A stretch of 64,000 nt of DNA from Thiospirochaeta perfilievii (lineage in GTDB: Bacteria; Spirochaetota; Spirochaetia; DSM-2461), in contig NZ_CP035807.1 of the NCBI RefSeq assembly GCF_008329945.1, positions 1,054,001 through 1,118,000 of the forward strand, read 5' to 3'. This document shows positions 36,297 through 50,095 of the stretch, piece by piece. Below the pieces are notes generated by a model. That model was given only the letters and a program-made list of their open reading frames with translations. It searched no databases and was not told the origin of the DNA. A program made the position numbers and the translations under genes. Position 1 is the first letter of the stretch, and the number at the start of each line of letters is the position of its first letter.

Positions 36297-38492
36297 CTAT
36301 TCTGTTTTAAATCTACCAACTTCATTGTTTACCCTATCTGTCGCATCACCTAACTCAGTTGTTAACTCCTGGGACCGTAACATAGCTATTTTAATTTCGT
36401 TAGAACCAGAAGTTGCCTCGATTACAGCATCAGTAACTTCCCTTGAAATCCTTGATACATCCTTTAAAGATGAGTCTACAAGCTCTGAGCTTGAGTTTAT
36501 AACTGCAGAACTATCCCTTAACTGTATAGAACTATCCCTTAAAATGGACATTGATTGCAAAATCTCTTCTCCTCCAGAGAACAGTTCCTGGGTTGCACTA
36601 TTTATCTCTTGCAAAGCTTGATTCACACCCTCAACTTCTGAACTTATTAATCGAAATGATTCGGTAGTTTCGTTTATATTAGTATCAGTTATACCAATAG
36701 CACTGATTATCTCATTTATAACTGATGATATTTTAAGGGAATTATCACTAGAGAGTTCTGCTAACTTTCTAATCTCGTCTGCAACTACAGCAAAACCTTT
36801 TCCTGCATCCCCTGCATGGGACGCTTCAATTGCAGCATTCATTGATAAAAGGTTAGTCTGACTAGCGATATTTGATATGATCCCAGTCATCTCTGAAATA
36901 CTATCAATTTTGGTTACAATTCCCTCTTTAAAACTTTGACTAGTTTCATCCATTTTATTTTCTCCAAACTCTGCGGTTTGAACTAAACGTTTTGTAGATT
37001 CACCTTTTTTTAAAACTATATCAGCAACACTTTTTAATGAAGCAACCATCTGGGTAACAGCAGCTGTAGACTCCTCTATAGCACTGGCCTGTTCCTGTAT
37101 CTTATCATCCATTCCATTAATATTAGTTGTAATATCATTAACCGCATTTGCAGAATTATTTAGCTTGGAATTAAGTGTTGTTATCTGTTTTGAAACACCA
37201 TCTAAGTTATAGTTTATTTGGACCAATGAGGAAACAATTTCCTCTATATTGGCAACTAACTCCTGCTTTATATTTACATTAATATTTGAAGCCTCACCAA
37301 TCTTTTTAACCATAGATATTAAAGTATCTAGAAAGAGGTTAAATTGATGGGATAAAATTCCTACTTCATCCTGGGATTGGGAAACTAATCTCTTTGTTAA
37401 GTCTCCATCCCCTTCTGAAATATCTTTCATTGTAACAGAGGCAGCAACTAGAGGTTTTGTAATAGTTTTAGAGAAGATATATGACAATATAACGATTATA
37501 AGGTAAGTAATTATTCCTAACAAAACTATTTGTATTGCATTTTTTGTTGCCATTTTAGTAATCTCTTTTTGAGGAATATTTATTGTTAACATCCACTGTT
37601 GGCCACTATTTACAAATTTTATAGGCATACCAGTAATATGCATCTTAGCATTCCTGTTATTAGTAGAAAAAAATTCACCCTTAGAAATATTATTACTATA
37701 ATCACCTTTAAAATATTCAATATCACTAACGTTTTTTCCTAACCAATCATCATTTTGGGAAACGATTATGGTTCCGTTTTCAGAGAAAAGATTTATATAT
37801 CCTGTATCATAAATTGTAATATCACCAATAATGCTATCTATGGTTCCAACTTCAAAGTCTGTACCTACTAAACCTAGATACTTCCCGGAACTATTAAATA
37901 TCGGCTCCGATATAGTAACAATTGTCTTAAGCCCAGAGGCGTACTCAAATTCATAGGGGTCTGAAATAGTTGTTTTTTTTCTTGATTTTGGATAGTGGTA
38001 CCAAGCATCAGTTTCAGCATCTCCAGATAGTTCAGAAGAGTAGATCCCTACCCCACCAGAACCATCATCACTAATCCAAGAAGTAAATGCTCCAGATTTT
38101 CCATACCGTTCAGTATTAGCATACTCTATATCATTACCATCATAGGCGTTATCTTCAAATACCAACCATGTATCTACAATTCCTGGGTTTGACTCATACC
38201 ACCTTTTTAGCATATCGGTAATAACATCCCTTGGAATGTCTACTCCACTATTAACAATCGATTGAATACTCTCTTTAATAGCTTTGTTTTCCCATATAGC
38301 TCTCTCAAAGAGGCCCCTAATATAGGTTTCGTAATGGTTGGCATACTCTATAGTAATTGTAGATGCGTCACTGTAGGCTAAATCCATAGTTCTTTTATAT
38401 GTAACTCCAACTATTGTAGAAAATGCTACAAATATCATTATTGATATTATCAATATAAACTTTGAACTAATTTTTAACCTTTTAAATAACAT
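36297..38492 (-). CDS. Methyl-accepting chemotaxis protein with Cache sensor
   Basis: The 731-residue product has a membrane segment at about 10-30, an extracytoplasmic dCache-type domain (PGIVDTWLVFEDN, WYHYPKSRKKTTISDPYE, GLVGTDFEVG), a second membrane segment at about 345-365 and a HAMP domain. The signalling domain has the hairpin tip SMNAAIEASHAGDAGKGF and [14 protein letters not shown]. It should control flagellar rotation through CheA/CheW. The Cache fold suggests a small organic ligand such as an amino or organic acid. CheD at the window start could modify it. Confidence 0.94.
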   Translation of the reverse strand: MLFKRLKISSKFILIISIMIFVAFSTIVGVTYKRTMDLAYSDASTITIEYANHYETYIRGLFERAIWENKAIKESIQSIVNSGVDIPRDVITDMLKRWYESNPGIVDTWLVFEDNAYDGNDIEYANTERYGKSGAFTSWISDDGSGGVGIYSSELSGDAETDAWYHYPKSRKKTTISDPYEFEYASGLKTIVTISEPIFNSSGKYLGLVGTDFEVGTIDSIIGDITIYDTGYINLFSENGTIIVSQNDDWLGKNVSDIEYFKGDYSNNISKGEFFSTNNRNAKMHITGMPIKFVNSGQQWMLTINIPQKEITKMATKNAIQIVLLGIITYLIIVILSYIFSKTITKPLVAASVTMKDISEGDGDLTKRLVSQSQDEVGILSHQFNLFLDTLISMVKKIGEASNINVNIKQELVANIEEIVSSLVQINYNLDGVSKQITTLNSKLNNSANAVNDITTNINGMDDKIQEQASAIEESTAAVTQMVASLKSVADIVLKKGESTKRLVQTAEFGENKMDETSQSFKEGIVTKIDSISEMTGIISNIASQTNLLSMNAAIEASHAGDAGKGFAVVADEIRKLAELSSDNSLKISSVINEIISAIGITDTNINETTESFRLISSEVEGVNQALQEINSATQELFSGGEEILQSMSILRDSSIQLRDSSAVINSSSELVDSSLKDVSRISREVTDAVIEATSGSNEIKIAMLRSQELTTELGDATDRVNNEVGRFKTE

Positions 38493-38590
38493 AACTTAAC
38501 CTTCTTCTCTTCTTTCTTACTATTAACTATACTCGGAATCAGTTTTATTTACTATTTTTTTTAGTATATAATAAATAAGGGAGATCGGTA

Positions 38591-39106
38591 ATGAAAAAAC
38601 TATTTATGGTAACACTTGGTGGAAAGACTAGTACTTCAAACATTGAAGTTCACGATCTACAGTTTATAATTGCTAAAGATATAGAAGAGACCTACGAAAT
38701 TCTTAAACAGAACTGGTATGGTATAGATTTAAAACTCCATATTGATGCATATAAATGGATAGAAGGGGCGGATGAACACGAAGTTCGTATTACAGAGCCT
38801 ACTAGTGATATAACCCTAGATAAAAAGCTATATTTTATAAATATTGGAGGTTATGATGACTCATTAATGAATGAGTTACATCGATATGTGTTATTAGTAT
38901 GTAAGGATTTTAATGAAGCTAAGGCAAGGGCTAAGAAAAAGTTTTTTAATGGTTTAAAACAACCCCATATAGATAACCTTCTATGTGTAGACAGTTCAAA
39001 GTTACTTAATAAGATTTACAGTGGTAAGATAGAGTTAATACCAAGTGAGACAGAGTATACCTTGACCCCGGACTGGAAAGGGTACAGAAGAATAGATATA
39101 CAATAA
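38591..39106 (+). CDS. DUF1543-family protein
   Basis: The 171-residue product matches DUF1543: FMVTLGGKTSTSNIEVHDLQF, then LKLHIDAYKWIEG, with a second, similar half (LYFINIGGYDDSLMNELHR). The function is unknown. The two halves may be a repeat, since both contain the GG-x-(D/S) start. No signal peptide or membrane segment is present. It lies between two minus-strand chemoreceptor genes, with GGGAGATC as ribosome site. Confidence 0.8.
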   Translation: MKKLFMVTLGGKTSTSNIEVHDLQFIIAKDIEETYEILKQNWYGIDLKLHIDAYKWIEGADEHEVRITEPTSDITLDKKLYFINIGGYDDSLMNELHRYVLLVCKDFNEAKARAKKKFFNGLKQPHIDNLLCVDSSKLLNKIYSGKIELIPSETEYTLTPDWKGYRRIDIQ

Positions 39107-41236
39107 CTACTCTTTTAGTTTAAACTTTGAAACATCCCTATGTATTTTAGATATTGTCTCTTTATTTTTAAAGCTTAATTCAACAACTTCAGCAACAGCT
39201 GAGTTTATTTGATTATTACCAACAGATATCTCTTGAATACTTTGTAATATGGTTGTGGATATTTCTGATAAGTCAGAAACATCACTTAATATCTGCTCAT
39301 TTCCACTCCTCATCTCCTCAGACCCTTCTTTAACACCGTTTGTTAAATTAGTGATCTTCTCTAGGGCGTTTGTAACCTGAGTACTCTCTTTTAACTGATC
39401 CCCCATAGACTCTTTTATCTCCCCCTCTAGGGAATTTATTCTCTCTATTAATCGACTAACAAGAGAAAATCCCTCCTCTGCATCTTTTGATGCTTCTACA
39501 ACACTCTGGATAACACCTGTTATACCTTGAAGGTTATTGCTTATATTTCCAGACTGTCTAGAGGATGTCTCTGCCAATTTTCTTATTTCATCTGCAACAA
39601 CAGCGAACCCCTTACCTGCTTCACCTGCATGGGCAGCTTCTATTGCCGCATTCATTGCTAAAAGATTTGTTTGTTCCGATATGTCTGCAATTATTTTATT
39701 TGTTTCTAATAGACTAGAGGATTGTTCTGAGATCTCAATAGCCCTATCGTATACGTTTGCAATTTTTATTTTCCCAGACTCAGATGAGTCAACTAACTCC
39801 TTAAAGAGTCTATTTAAGATATCTATATTACTATTAACATGTCCAATATTGTTTACCATATGATTAATTGATTCAGATGAGTCATTAACTGCCTGAACTT
39901 GATTATCAACCATTCTATTTAAGGACTCGATGTTTTGCGTAATCTCTTCTACTGCAGAAGATGTAGAAGAAACTTTTGTCTCTTGGGTATTGATCTGCCC
40001 TTTTGTACTCTCTATATTTGCCGTTATCTCTGTTATAGCAGCGGATGTCTCCTCCATATTACTAGATAGGGTCTCCCCAATTTTCTCTAGATCTATTGAT
40101 GAATTTTTAATTGATAGGATCATACTGTTCATAGTTCCAGTAAAAGCGTTAAAACTATTAGACATTTCTGACAACTCATCTTTTGAAGTTACTCTTATCT
40201 CCCTGGTAAGATCCCCCTCTCCCTTGGAAATATCATTTAAAATTGATGCTATAAACTTTATTGGGGAGGAGATAGAATTTGCCATAAAATAACCTATTAA
40301 ATTAAAAACAATAACTAATATAATAGCAAATATAAGTAGAACTCTTAAAAAGTTATAAAATGGTTCCATAATTTCATCATTATGTAAGAAACCAATAAAT
40401 GTGTAATTTAGAACTTTTGATTTATATACAAAGGCTGTTGTTTCTTTATTATCAATAAATACCTGGTCATTTTCATAGTTTGATTCATATAAATCTCTAT
40501 ATACATCTATATCTGATAATTTTTTAAAATTATTATCCCTATGTAGAGGATCTGCTAAGACTGTATTTTCCCCCTCAACAAGTAAAACAAAGCCATCCTC
40601 TCCAACTTTACTGTTATCAATTACACTTGCTAAGTCATTTAGGGATACCTTTAATGATAGAACTCCAACCACTTCTGAATTAATATTAACAGCCTTTACT
40701 ATGCTTAAATCCACACTGTTTCCATCACTTGAAGGTGCTGCATCTGTTATAATAACTTTTTTCGGATCGGTTAGTGCGGTTTTATACCACCCCCTATCAG
40801 GAGGGTTATATCCCGCCTTCCTATCTGATAGAGGGTACCTTATATATCCACCGTATTTTGTACCTAACTCTATTCCGCTATATTTAGGATGGTTATCAAT
40901 AAAGATCTTTAACTGGGAATATATAAACCTCTCCCCATTTGACCAATTATCAGGATTCATAGAGAGATTTACTTTACTGTTTTTATATATAGTTAAATTC
41001 TCACTATTATCAATAATAATAGGATTCTCTGATAGAAACTGTATTGAGTCCTGCATACTTTCAAAGTACAGAGTAAAATAATCATCTATCTGCTTTAACT
41101 CTCTTTTTACAATTCCATTATATAGTGGTTTAATTGTCCCTAAAAGATTAAAACTGGATATTATAGATACAATAGACATTGGTATTATAACTGATAGGGA
41201 GAAGGCTAAAATTAGTTTTGTTTTTATAGATTTCAT
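39107..41236 (-). CDS. Methyl-accepting chemotaxis protein with Cache sensor
   Basis: The 709-residue product has a membrane segment at about 8-28, a dCache sensor ([35 protein letters not shown]), a second segment near 300-320, a HAMP domain and the signalling tip [23 protein letters not shown] 41236 is preferred because AGAGG lies 5 bases upstream. An in-frame ATG at 41254 lacks a site. It is only modestly similar to the chemoreceptor at 36297 outside the signalling domain, so it likely senses another ligand. It converges with the DUF1543 gene end to end. Confidence 0.94.
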   Translation of the reverse strand: MKSIKTKLILAFSLSVIIPMSIVSIISSFNLLGTIKPLYNGIVKRELKQIDDYFTLYFESMQDSIQFLSENPIIIDNSENLTIYKNSKVNLSMNPDNWSNGERFIYSQLKIFIDNHPKYSGIELGTKYGGYIRYPLSDRKAGYNPPDRGWYKTALTDPKKVIITDAAPSSDGNSVDLSIVKAVNINSEVVGVLSLKVSLNDLASVIDNSKVGEDGFVLLVEGENTVLADPLHRDNNFKKLSDIDVYRDLYESNYENDQVFIDNKETTAFVYKSKVLNYTFIGFLHNDEIMEPFYNFLRVLLIFAIILVIVFNLIGYFMANSISSPIKFIASILNDISKGEGDLTREIRVTSKDELSEMSNSFNAFTGTMNSMILSIKNSSIDLEKIGETLSSNMEETSAAITEITANIESTKGQINTQETKVSSTSSAVEEITQNIESLNRMVDNQVQAVNDSSESINHMVNNIGHVNSNIDILNRLFKELVDSSESGKIKIANVYDRAIEISEQSSSLLETNKIIADISEQTNLLAMNAAIEAAHAGEAGKGFAVVADEIRKLAETSSRQSGNISNNLQGITGVIQSVVEASKDAEEGFSLVSRLIERINSLEGEIKESMGDQLKESTQVTNALEKITNLTNGVKEGSEEMRSGNEQILSDVSDLSEISTTILQSIQEISVGNNQINSAVAEVVELSFKNKETISKIHRDVSKFKLKE

Positions 41237-41314
41237 ATAAACCTCTTGGTACAATTTTAGAATAGGGAACTTTATATTTCAAATAAAAAAACTCTAAAAT
41301 TTGAGGTATAGTCT

Positions 41315-41343
41315 ATACCAGCCTGGGAAAAATTGGCTGGTAT
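41315..41343 (-). terminator. Hairpin downstream of lacZ
   Basis: ATACCAGCC (41315-41323) and GGCTGGTAT (41335-41343) form a perfect 9-bp stem about 20 bp after the lacZ stop. A T run follows only 40 bases later (minus strand), so it may be a terminator with a delayed tract or an mRNA 3' end stabiliser. Confidence 0.5.
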
Positions 41344-41363
41344 ATAAAATAATGTATTAAAAA

Positions 41364-44450
<3,087 letters not shown>

Positions 44451-44547
44451 CTATGTTTTGAATATTAGTTCTACTTGTTGTATAAATCAATCTAAACATT
44501 TGAACAAATATTAATATATGAAACTAGAAGGAGATATAAAATAGCTG

Positions 44548-44564
44548 TATAATAGGGTAACCCT
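44548..44564 (+). promoter_or_regulatory. -10 element and dyad in the lacZ-araC intergenic region
   Basis: A perfect TATAAT (44548-44553) faces the AraC-type gene, with no good -35 upstream, as expected for an activated promoter. AGGGT-A-ACCCT (44554-44564) right after it is an exact 5-bp dyad that could be an operator. Confidence 0.4.
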
Positions 44565-44594
44565 AATTTTATTAAACAACAAAAGGAAAAAAAG

Positions 44595-45413
44595 TTGCCG
44601 ATACTATTTTCAATTAATAGCGAACATATGAAGATCTACCCCCTATACCTAACAACAACAGGAACATTTTTTAATGAGACTGTACGGGATAGACCGGAGG
44701 GTTTTCCTGAGTACCAATTTATTTTAACCCTAGAAGGTTCAGGGCTTTTTTATTTTGCAGGGAATAAAATAGAGATAGAGCCAGGAACCCTATTAATAAT
44801 ACCCCCTAATATTCCCCATAATTATAAAAAGAAGGGGGATATATGGGTAACCCACTGGATAGCATTTAATGGTAATAACATTGGGGAACTTTTTGAAAAG
44901 GTTCTTCCCAAGAGTATTGTAGATATAAATATTAAATTAAATGATAAACTATTTCTCCAGTTTGAAGAGGTAAATAACCTAACCTTTACAAACTATAAAA
45001 AGAATGCATTAAAAATATCCTCTATAATTTATGGAATGATTGCAGATATAGTTTATAAAATTGATAATAAGGATAAATCCAATAACAGTAGTCCAATTAA
45101 TCTAGATCGGGTTATATCCTATATTAATAAGAACTATTATCGGGATATTAGCTTAGATGAGTTGGCAATGGTAGAGGGTATCTCCTCCCAATATCTATGT
45201 AGGTTATTTAAAGTTGAAATGGGGATTAGACCCTTTGAATATCTAAAACAGTTTAGAATTAATAGGGCAAAAACACTTATACTTGAAAACCCAAATAAAA
45301 AAATTGAAGAGATATCAAAGGAAGTGGGGTTTAATAATCCTAGCTACTTTGGAGTAATATTTAAACAACTAGAGGGTAAGACACCTAAAGAGTATCTAAG
45401 GACGGAGAGCTAG
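44595..45413 (+). CDS. AraC-family transcriptional regulator, probable regulator of lacZ
   Basis: The 272-residue product has an N-terminal cupin-like ligand domain (EPGTLLIIPPNIPHNYKKKG) and a C-terminal double helix-turn-helix with LDELAMVEGISSQYLCRLFK and the family signature IEEISKEVGFNNPSYFGVIF. The start is TTG 44595, supported by AAAAGGA 8 bases upstream. ATG 44628 is an alternative without a site. It is divergent from lacZ across 153 bp. A galactoside-type inducer is an inference. Its last 29 bases overlap the end of the cobalamin operon tail to tail. Confidence 0.93.
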   Translation: MPILFSINSEHMKIYPLYLTTTGTFFNETVRDRPEGFPEYQFILTLEGSGLFYFAGNKIEIEPGTLLIIPPNIPHNYKKKGDIWVTHWIAFNGNNIGELFEKVLPKSIVDINIKLNDKLFLQFEEVNNLTFTNYKKNALKISSIIYGMIADIVYKIDNKDKSNNSSPINLDRVISYINKNYYRDISLDELAMVEGISSQYLCRLFKVEMGIRPFEYLKQFRINRAKTLILENPNKKIEEISKEVGFNNPSYFGVIFKQLEGKTPKEYLRTES

Positions 45414-46440
45414 AGGATAATATTTTTAATAATTTTTTATTTAAAACTCTTTTTTTTACAGCGACCCTATAATAGGTTGAGTCTAGGTTATTATAGTTAC
45501 TACAGCTTCTAATAAGTATTCCACTCTCTTTTAATTTTAACATAATATCCCTGTTATCTAACACTTTAAAAAAAATATAATTCCCTTGGGAGGCGTAGAC
45601 ACATAGGAATTTAAATTTTGAGAGTTCTCTATATAGGTAGACCCTCTCCCTTTTAATATACTTCTTAGATTTTTTTATATACACTTTATCCCTAAGTGCC
45701 GGGATAATATACTCCTGGGCGAGGCTGTTTATACTCCATGGAACCAGCTTGTTATAAAAAGCGTTAATAAACCCTATATTTGTTGTTAATAAACAGCCTA
45801 ATCGTAACCCAGGTATTGCAAAGAATTTAGTTAGTGATTTTAAAATATAAAGATTATCAAAGTTTATAATCTGATCTGTTAAACTCTTGTAGGAAGAGAA
45901 CTCAATAAATGCTTCATCTATAAAAAGGTCGATTCCCCTATTTTTAGACCTTTCTAATAGACTAATTAGAAATTCTGTTGAATATGAGCTTCCAGTGGGA
46001 TTATTAGGGTTACAAATAAAAACCACATCCACTGCATCTAATACAATATCATTTTTATTGCTATAGTAGGAGACATCCCAACCATTACTTAGGAGAGCTT
46101 TTTCATACTCTACAAAACCAGGTGCTGGGATTAAAGCCCTTCCACCTTTTTTTAGAGTAGTATACTTATATATTAACTCTATTGCTCCATTACCTAATAA
46201 TATATTATCTGGCTCTGTTAAGTAGTATTTAGATAGGGATTTTTTTAATTGAACATAGTTAGGGTCTGGATAGTTAACTATGGTTTTTAAGGATTTTTTT
46301 ACTCCCCTTACCCCTTTTTTACTAGGACCTAAAGGATTGATATTTGCACTAAAATCTATAATCTCACTTTTGGGGATATTAAGTTCTTCTGATGCCTTAT
46401 AAATATTACCTCCGTGGGTAAAATCCTTATCTACATACAT
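45385..46440 (-). CDS. cobD: Threonine-phosphate decarboxylase (CobD type), cobalamin side chain
   Basis: The 351-residue PLP enzyme begins THGGNIYKASEELNIPKSEIIDFSANINPLGP, the typical start of CobD/CobC proteins. It has CNPNNPTGSSYS, the DEAFIEF segment and the PLP lysine in LKSLTKFFAIPGLRLG. It makes (R)-1-amino-2-propanol O-2-phosphate for the nucleotide loop. HisC is the closest alternative, but the cobalamin neighbours and N-terminus favour CobD. It overlaps cbiB by 10 bases. Confidence 0.9.
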   Translation of the reverse strand: MYVDKDFTHGGNIYKASEELNIPKSEIIDFSANINPLGPSKKGVRGVKKSLKTIVNYPDPNYVQLKKSLSKYYLTEPDNILLGNGAIELIYKYTTLKKGGRALIPAPGFVEYEKALLSNGWDVSYYSNKNDIVLDAVDVVFICNPNNPTGSSYSTEFLISLLERSKNRGIDLFIDEAFIEFSSYKSLTDQIINFDNLYILKSLTKFFAIPGLRLGCLLTTNIGFINAFYNKLVPWSINSLAQEYIIPALRDKVYIKKSKKYIKRERVYLYRELSKFKFLCVYASQGNYIFFKVLDNRDIMLKLKESGILIRSCSNYNNLDSTYYRVAVKKRVLNKKLLKILSSSSPSLDTL

Positions 46441-47369
46441 AGTGTCAAAACTCCCAGGCCTAAGGAAAAAAAGATAAAGGATGTAACAAAGAGTACTTTA
46501 TACAGTTTTTTAATATCACCTAAGTTTGGGTCTCTATAATTATTTCCCATTGTTGGTTTATTATGCATAACTCCAAAGTATGAAACTCTACCACCTAACT
46601 GAATACCTAGGGCTCCTGCAACTGCAGCCTCGGAAAATCCACTATTTGGACTACTATGGTTTCTTTTATCCCTTAATAGAATTTTATAGGACTCTTTGTA
46701 ATCTAGTCCAACTAGAAAACTTACTATAACCAGTAGTAGACCTGTTAATCTAGCAGGAATATAGTTTAAAACATCATCAATTTTTGCAGAAAAATATCCA
46801 AATTCCATATATTTACTATTTTTATAGCCAACCATAGAGTCTAGGGTATTTACAGCCTTATAGAGCATTCCAAGAGGTGCTCCTCCTATAAAAATATAAA
46901 ACAGGGGGGAGGTTATTCCATCAACAATATTTTCAGATATAGTCTCTATTGTAGATCTGATAATATCAACTTCTTTCATATCTTTAGTATCCCTTGAAAC
47001 AAGGAGTGATAGACTCTTTTTTGCCATTTTTATATCCCCTTTTTTTAGGGCTAGATAGACCTTATTAGTCTCTATATATAGGCTTTTTGTTGCTAATATT
47101 TGGAATATTAGTAGTGTAGAGATGATAAAACCTAAATTAAACAGATCAAATAGCTTAATTAAATATAGTGGAATTAAATATGATATGGATGTAATTATGA
47201 TAAAAAGTAGAAGACCCTTAAATTTATAAAATCTTTTTCCAAAGTATAATAATGACTCTACTTTCTCTATTAATAACCCTATAAACCTAATGGGATGGGG
47301 CAGAGAGTGGGGGTCACCAAATATAATATCTAATATATAACCAGCAATTAGAGGAATAACTATGCCCAA
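46431..47369 (-). CDS. cbiB: Adenosylcobinamide-phosphate synthase
   Basis: This membrane protein attaches the aminopropanol phosphate to adenosylcobyric acid. The 312-residue product has several hydrophobic segments and the CbiB motifs DIIFGDPHSLPHPIRFIG, SRDTKDM, NIVDGITSPLFY and the C-terminal SPNSGFSEAAVAGALGIQLGG. It overlaps both neighbours by 10 bases, so the three genes form one operon. Confidence 0.94.
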   Translation of the reverse strand: MGIVIPLIAGYILDIIFGDPHSLPHPIRFIGLLIEKVESLLYFGKRFYKFKGLLLFIIITSISYLIPLYLIKLFDLFNLGFIISTLLIFQILATKSLYIETNKVYLALKKGDIKMAKKSLSLLVSRDTKDMKEVDIIRSTIETISENIVDGITSPLFYIFIGGAPLGMLYKAVNTLDSMVGYKNSKYMEFGYFSAKIDDVLNYIPARLTGLLLVIVSFLVGLDYKESYKILLRDKRNHSSPNSGFSEAAVAGALGIQLGGRVSYFGVMHNKPTMGNNYRDPNLGDIKKLYKVLFVTSFIFFSLGLGVLTLCM

Positions 47370-48847
47370 TCTTCTATTATCCTTTTAATCTTATCCATAT
47401 CTAGGTTCTGCTTATATAGTTCCGCAAGCTTATTAAACTCCAAATCCTTGTATGTTTTATAATCTATAATATTAGTGTCTATATCTAATCCCTTATCTCT
47501 TTTAATCTTTGAAATTAAGGTTGAGGTAAACTCTGAACTATCAAAAATTCCATGAAAGTATGTCCCTATGACATTACCCTTAACAGCACCGTCGTAAAAT
47601 CCACTTTGATCCTTAAGAAAGTAGTTCTCATTAGATATTGTACTTCCCATATGGATCTCATATCCTTGTACACTTATTCCTGACAAAGAGGAAAACTCCC
47701 CATCTATCTCTGTAATTACGCCACTATTTTGAATTGTTCTTTTCTCTGTCTCAAAGCTGGTTACCATATCTAATAGTCCTAAACCATTTGAGGATTTGAT
47801 GTCACCCTCAACACAGTGGGGATCCTCAATTCTCTTTCCCAACATTTGAAATCCACCACAAATACCAATTATTAAGCGCCCTTCCTTATTATGTTTATAG
47901 ATCTCCCTATCCCATCCACAACTCTTTAAAAAGTTAAAGTCTGTTACAACACTTTTAGATCCAGGGATAACAATAACATCTGTATATCCAATAGGATCCC
48001 CTTTGGAAACATACCTTACGTTTACATCCTCTAGGGACTCTAAATATGTAAAGTCAGTATAGTTTGAAATATGTGGATACTTTAATACAGTAAGTTCTAC
48101 GACCCCACCACTCTGTCTATTATTAAATCGGTTAGTTAGGCTATCCTCATCCTCTATATCTATATCGTTCCAAGGTATTACTCCTAAAACAGGAATATCT
48201 ATTAACTCCTCTAACATTTTTAGCCCAGGTTCTAATAGTTTTATATCCCCCCGGAACTTATTAATGATAACTCCTTTAATTCTTTTTTGCTCATTAGGAG
48301 ATAATAGTTTTATTGTTCCGTAAAGAGAGGCAAAAACACCCCCCTTATCAATATCTCCAACTAATATAACTGGAGAATTAGAGATCTCTGCCATTCCCAT
48401 ATTTACCAAATCACCCTCTCTAAGGTTAATCTCAGCAGGGCTTCCTGCCCCCTCTATGATTACCAAGTCGGATTCATTCTCTAATTCAAAATAACACTCA
48501 CTAACTATCTCTTTTAATCTAGGTTTATAGTTATGGTAGTTAGAAGCGTTCATGTTTTCTAGAATTTTCCCCATTACTATAATTTGAGACTCCGTATCAG
48601 ATGATGGTTTTATTAATATAGGGTTCATCTTAACACTTGGAATTTTACCCGCTGCCTCTGCTTGAACAACCTGGGCTCTACCCATCTCCTTTCCATCGGA
48701 AGTGATATAGGAGTTTAGAGCCATATTTTGAGACTTAAAAGGGTAAACATTAATTCCCTTGTTGTAAAAAAGTCTGCAAAGTCCTGTAGTGATTACCGAC
48801 TTTCCAACTGATGATGCAGTACCCATTATCATTAAAGATTTACCCAT
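47360..48847 (-). CDS. cbiP: Cobyric acid synthase
   Basis: The enzyme (CbiP/CobQ) amidates side chains b, d, e and g of adenosylcobyrinic a,c-diamide with glutamine and ATP. The 495-residue product has the P-loop-like start MIMGTASSVGKSVITTGLCR, QNMALNSY and IEGAGSPAEINL. It also has a class I glutamine amidotransferase domain with nucleophile Cys in IIGICGGFQMLG and His in YFHGIFD. It is first in the operon. No cobalamin riboswitch is visible in the 78 bp upstream. Only these late steps are encoded here, consistent with salvage or with other genes elsewhere. Confidence 0.95.
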   Translation of the reverse strand: MGKSLMIMGTASSVGKSVITTGLCRLFYNKGINVYPFKSQNMALNSYITSDGKEMGRAQVVQAEAAGKIPSVKMNPILIKPSSDTESQIIVMGKILENMNASNYHNYKPRLKEIVSECYFELENESDLVIIEGAGSPAEINLREGDLVNMGMAEISNSPVILVGDIDKGGVFASLYGTIKLLSPNEQKRIKGVIINKFRGDIKLLEPGLKMLEELIDIPVLGVIPWNDIDIEDEDSLTNRFNNRQSGGVVELTVLKYPHISNYTDFTYLESLEDVNVRYVSKGDPIGYTDVIVIPGSKSVVTDFNFLKSCGWDREIYKHNKEGRLIIGICGGFQMLGKRIEDPHCVEGDIKSSNGLGLLDMVTSFETEKRTIQNSGVITEIDGEFSSLSGISVQGYEIHMGSTISNENYFLKDQSGFYDGAVKGNVIGTYFHGIFDSSEFTSTLISKIKRDKGLDIDTNIIDYKTYKDLEFNKLAELYKQNLDMDKIKRIIEDWA

Positions 48848-48925
48848 TTCTTAACATCTCCACATATAAAAAAATCTTATATTATACTAAATTATTTCCA
48901 TGATAATATTTTTTAGCAGTAAAAT

Positions 48926-49447
48926 TTATAGTATTAATACCCCAAGAACACCTCCCAATATTATGACTAAAATAGGATGGAACTTCCCTTTTGATAAAAG
49001 TAGGATTAAAAATGAGACAATTGCTATTGTTAAGTCAATAATTCCTGATATAGCTCCGTTACCAAAAGTCCAAGTTGCATAAAAAATAAGAGAAATAACC
49101 CCAACTTGTAATCCCCTTCGAACTTTTTTAACACTCTTATTTGAACTAATCTTCTCTACAAAAGGTGATATTATAGATAAAATTATTATTGCAGGTAAAA
49201 TAACACCTGCAGTTGCCAAAAGAGATCCTTTCCAACCACCAACTTTGAAGCCAACAAAAGTTGCTGCATTTACGGCTATAGGACCAGGAGTCATTTGAGC
49301 TATTGCAATAAGGGAGGTAATATCTTCAATACTTATCCACTCTTTTATTTCAACAATCTCATGGATAATTAGAGGGATAGTCACAAGCCCTCCCCCATAG
49401 GCACTAATGCCAATTAATAAGAAACTAATTAATATTTCTAATAACAT
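48926..49447 (-). CDS. chrA: Chromate transporter family protein, second half-size subunit
   Basis: The 173-residue product has five to six hydrophobic segments and the CHR motif AYGGGLVTIPLI near the start, followed by IAIAQMTPGPIAVNAATFVG. Short CHR proteins occur as pairs that together equal one full-length ChrA. Known members export chromate, but many have unproven substrates. It lies 8 bp after its partner. Confidence 0.88.
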   Translation of the reverse strand: MLLEILISFLLIGISAYGGGLVTIPLIIHEIVEIKEWISIEDITSLIAIAQMTPGPIAVNAATFVGFKVGGWKGSLLATAGVILPAIIILSIISPFVEKISSNKSVKKVRRGLQVGVISLIFYATWTFGNGAISGIIDLTIAIVSFLILLLSKGKFHPILVIILGGVLGVLIL

Positions 49448-49455
49448 TTTAATGT

Positions 49456-49998
49456 TTACTCCTGATCCTTAAGCAAAAAATATCCTAATAATCCTGAGGA
49501 TAAGACTGCCCAAGCTGGGAATAGTTTTAATACGGCCACTATAAAAATACCAAAAGCACAAATTATTATTTTTCTATAATCTTTTAACTGACTTTTACCA
49601 AAAACATAACTCCCATAAGCTAATTGTCCTGTAACTGCTAAAGTACATCCTTTTAAAAAAGCTGCTACTTTTGGGTTTGAAAAATATGGCTCTGCAAAAA
49701 TAACAACAGATAAAATAATTATAATTGAAGGTAAAATTGTGGCTAGAACACTCAAGAAAGAGCCAATAAATCCTCTAAGTCTTCTACCCTGCAAAAAGGC
49801 TAAATTTACGGCAATAGCTCCTGGTATTAGTGTTGCGGTTGACATTTCAAATAAAAAATCTTCCTCTGAAACCCACTTCTTTTTTAAAACTAACTCATGC
49901 CGAAGAACCACAGACATAGCCAGCCCTCCACCTAAAGTAAATAATCCTATCTTAAAAAAAGTTATAAAAATATCAAATAGTGGAACTTTTACTCTCAA
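49456..49998 (-). CDS. chrA: Chromate transporter family protein, first half-size subunit
   Basis: The 180-residue membrane protein has the partner motifs FTLGGGLAMSVVLRHELV and STATLIPGAIAVNLAFLQGRR. It is related to, but distinct from, the neighbouring subunit, as usual for paired short-chain CHR proteins with opposite membrane orientation. It is first of the two-gene unit. Confidence 0.88.
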   Translation of the reverse strand: MRVKVPLFDIFITFFKIGLFTLGGGLAMSVVLRHELVLKKKWVSEEDFLFEMSTATLIPGAIAVNLAFLQGRRLRGFIGSFLSVLATILPSIIIILSVVIFAEPYFSNPKVAAFLKGCTLAVTGQLAYGSYVFGKSQLKDYRKIIICAFGIFIVAVLKLFPAWAVLSSGLLGYFLLKDQE

Positions 49999-50095
49999 GA
50001 AATCACCCTCTCTTATATATACAAAAATATCTCATATATTAAAACTATATTCTAGATGCTAAGTTTTTTGTTATTATATTTAAGAGGAAGAGTAT

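Noticed and set aside
40701-41081. 126-codon plus-strand ORF opposite the second chemoreceptor
   Set aside because: Antisense to a well-supported Cache domain. Composition is that of a reverse-complement shadow.
44521-44550. Strong ribosome-site sequence GAAGGAGATATAAAATAG before the AraC gene suggesting another start
   Set aside because: It is followed by ATA and a stop after a few codons, and no start codon in any frame opens a gene.
48848-48925. Cobalamin riboswitch upstream of cbiP
   Set aside because: Only 78 bp are available and no B12-box-like sequence or multi-stem fold is visible.
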